DNA from: Epinephelus fuscoguttatus
Lineage: Eukaryota > Chordata > Actinopteri > Perciformes > Serranidae
Direction: 5' to 3'
Length of the DNA stretch: 64,000 bases
NCBI RefSeq assembly: GCF_011397635.1
Contig: NC_064757.1
Span: forward strand, 35,191,839 to 35,255,838
Under the pieces are notes generated by a model. It was not told the DNA's origin. It ran no database searches and saw only the letters and a program-made list of their open reading frames with translations. The position numbers and the translations under genes are program-made. Below, one piece after another: positions 62,481 through 64,000 of this stretch; position 1 is the stretch's first letter, and each line of letters begins with the position of its first letter.

Positions 62481-64000
62481 GGCGTGATGCTACCCGCAGA
62501 CAGAAAGGATGTTGAGCGGAGAGCGCTGAAAACCACACATGATGTTGCTGTGGAGGAAAAACAGAGAAATGTGGTTGATTAATGGCCGGCATTATGGTCA
62601 TCACGAGGCGCGCGACCACTTTATATTGACATACATAAATCACATGAGTATGGAAAGTCCGCTGCATGGAGAGAAAATGTCACTGCAGAGGAGGAGTTTA
62701 ACTGTCAACAGTGTTGTTGACAAAACTGAGTTTAACCCTGAGACAAGGTGTTAACAGACCAGCACAAAACATTAACTTTACCTTTGTTGAGCAGAGGACA
62801 CTAAGACATATTTTCAATATAAAAAACTACATTTCAAAGAATGTAATTTGTGCTCTACATGTTGCAGTTAATCAGGATGTTGCTCCAACTTGAATTAATT
62901 GGCATGAAGTGATATCTCTCACTGGAATGTGAACAGCAGAGATGTCTGATCAAGTCTGTTAGTATTCAGTATCCTCCAACCGAATCCAACCCATCTTTAT
63001 TTTCTTTTTATTGGCCTACGGGCTGACAGCACACTGACTCTAAAGCAGCATTTCATGAAAAGCCCTGAAAACCTGTTTTCAAAGTCTACACATGAGCGAT
63101 GCTGACTTTATGAACACAATATTTAGGTACTTTACAGGTGGGATTTTCTGTATTTTGCGATTACTGGTTTGGTGGAAAAGCAGTGGGAAAGGATGTTTTG
63201 TCATTTCTGCGAACCACTTTAAACTTAAAATAACAAAGCAATCTAACAGTGCTGAAAAGCTCTACTTTAAGAAGACAGAACCTTCATGTATAGGCTCTTT
63301 TTTGTAGTCTCACCTGCAAAGAGTCACTTAAAAATGACTAAGCCACACACAATGCCACCATCTTGCTCCTCCTGATTTAGGCCTTCATGTCTTTCTGTGG
63401 ATGCATAAAAAGGACAGGATACAGCGTTGGAGGTGAGGCCTGTTCATTCCTATTAAAGCTGCTTAAAAAACAGCAGGCACATCTAAAACCGACAAATACT
63501 GGGTACTGGACAGTAGAACAAATACAAAAATACAAAAGCAGGTCCACACATGAAGGGCTGGTGCCCAAAACCTCACATGTAGTGATATGATTAAAATTTC
63601 CAAAAGGAGCAGTTTCTGGTGCCCGGACCTGCTTTTGTATTTCATTGGTGCATCAAGCCAGAAAAGTTCCACTTCTCTGGTATAAAATTACCTAGCTCTT
63701 CTGCATCATGGGGCCCACAAAGCAAGTACACAATAGACTATTCCACAGTTTGACAACTGGCCTCAAACCCTGGCACTGTCCCTGGGAGCTTTAGTGGCCA
63801 TGAAGCCAAAATAGTTTGGTTCCTGATGTAAAACTACCTGGGTCTTCCACATGGGCCCATAGTGCAGGTGCACTAGAGACACCTGTTGCCCAAGCTGACT
63901 AACTTCTGGTTTAGCCAACCACTAACTTGAATAGAAATAAAATTATTTCACTTTTCTAGACTTTTAAAATGTTATTGGACTGCATGGATCAAATTTTGAT
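62481..64000. other. Right-end DNA without a recognised gene
   Basis: No exon with protein similarity is visible. It holds an inverted repeat pair ('tacaaaagcaggtcc' near 63531; 'ggacctgcttttgta' near 63627) and two diverged direct repeats about 143 bp apart, starting near 63677 ('ggtataaaattacct') and 63820 ('gatgtaaaactacct'). If the TATA/GC-box series at 62401-62468 is a promoter, its transcript would start near 62495, but the first reading frame there is very short. Confidence 0.5.

Noticed and set aside
1..64000. CRISPR arrays, operons, bacterial or phage genes
   Set aside because: The only regular short repeats are microsatellites; all genes are spliced vertebrate genes, so no prokaryotic system is supported.

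Overview
This window looks like nuclear DNA from a teleost fish, probably a spiny-rayed lineage. It is AT-rich and intron-rich with vertebrate splice signals, carries several Tc1-type transposons, and is full of repeat types common in teleosts (TIR/foldback elements, a tRNA-derived SINE, L2-like LINE fragments, a hAT relic). The species cannot be named from sequence alone.

Three protein-coding genes could be rebuilt exon by exon. In each, all junctions keep frame and use GT/AG. (1) Minus strand, 10235 down to 1609: a 225-residue BLVRB-like NAD(P)H reductase in five coding exons, the first only 9 coding bases. (2) Plus strand, 13725-32067: ppef2, a PPP-family phosphatase with an IQ motif and EF-hands, 16 coding exons, 737 residues. 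A TATA box and OTX/CRX-like sites lie 1.2 kb upstream. (3) Minus strand, 61371 down to 45905: a scarb2 (LIMP-2) homologue, 12 coding exons, 514 residues, with a CpG-rich 5' region and probably a 3.6-kb 3'UTR. The reductase and ppef2 are head to head; ppef2 and scarb2 are tail to tail. Human PPEF2 and SCARB2 both lie at 4q21, which supports the two names.

Layout: 1-1.6 kb repeats and a foldback; 1.6-10.2 kb reductase gene; 10.2-13.7 kb divergent spacer with a tandem duplication and a long-TIR repeat; 13.7-32 kb ppef2, whose introns hold an intact Tc1 transposon (DD35E spacing), a broken one (DD38E spacing), a hAT relic and an LTR-like insert; 32-42 kb repeat-rich spacer with a Tc1 relic, an L2-like reverse-transcriptase relic and nested insertions; 42-61.4 kb scarb2; 61.4-64 kb scarb2 upstream DNA with a possible plus-strand promoter.

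The three host genes do not form a pathway: a cytosolic reductase, a Ca2+-linked phosphatase typical of photoreceptors, and a lysosomal membrane receptor. I found no clearly new multi-gene system. The points most worth a second look are the Scarb2 tail, which lacks the LIMP-2 acidic-dileucine sorting signal; the intact DD35E transposon; Ppef2 EF-hand 2 with Asp at position 12; and the reductase with Gly where BLVRB has His153.
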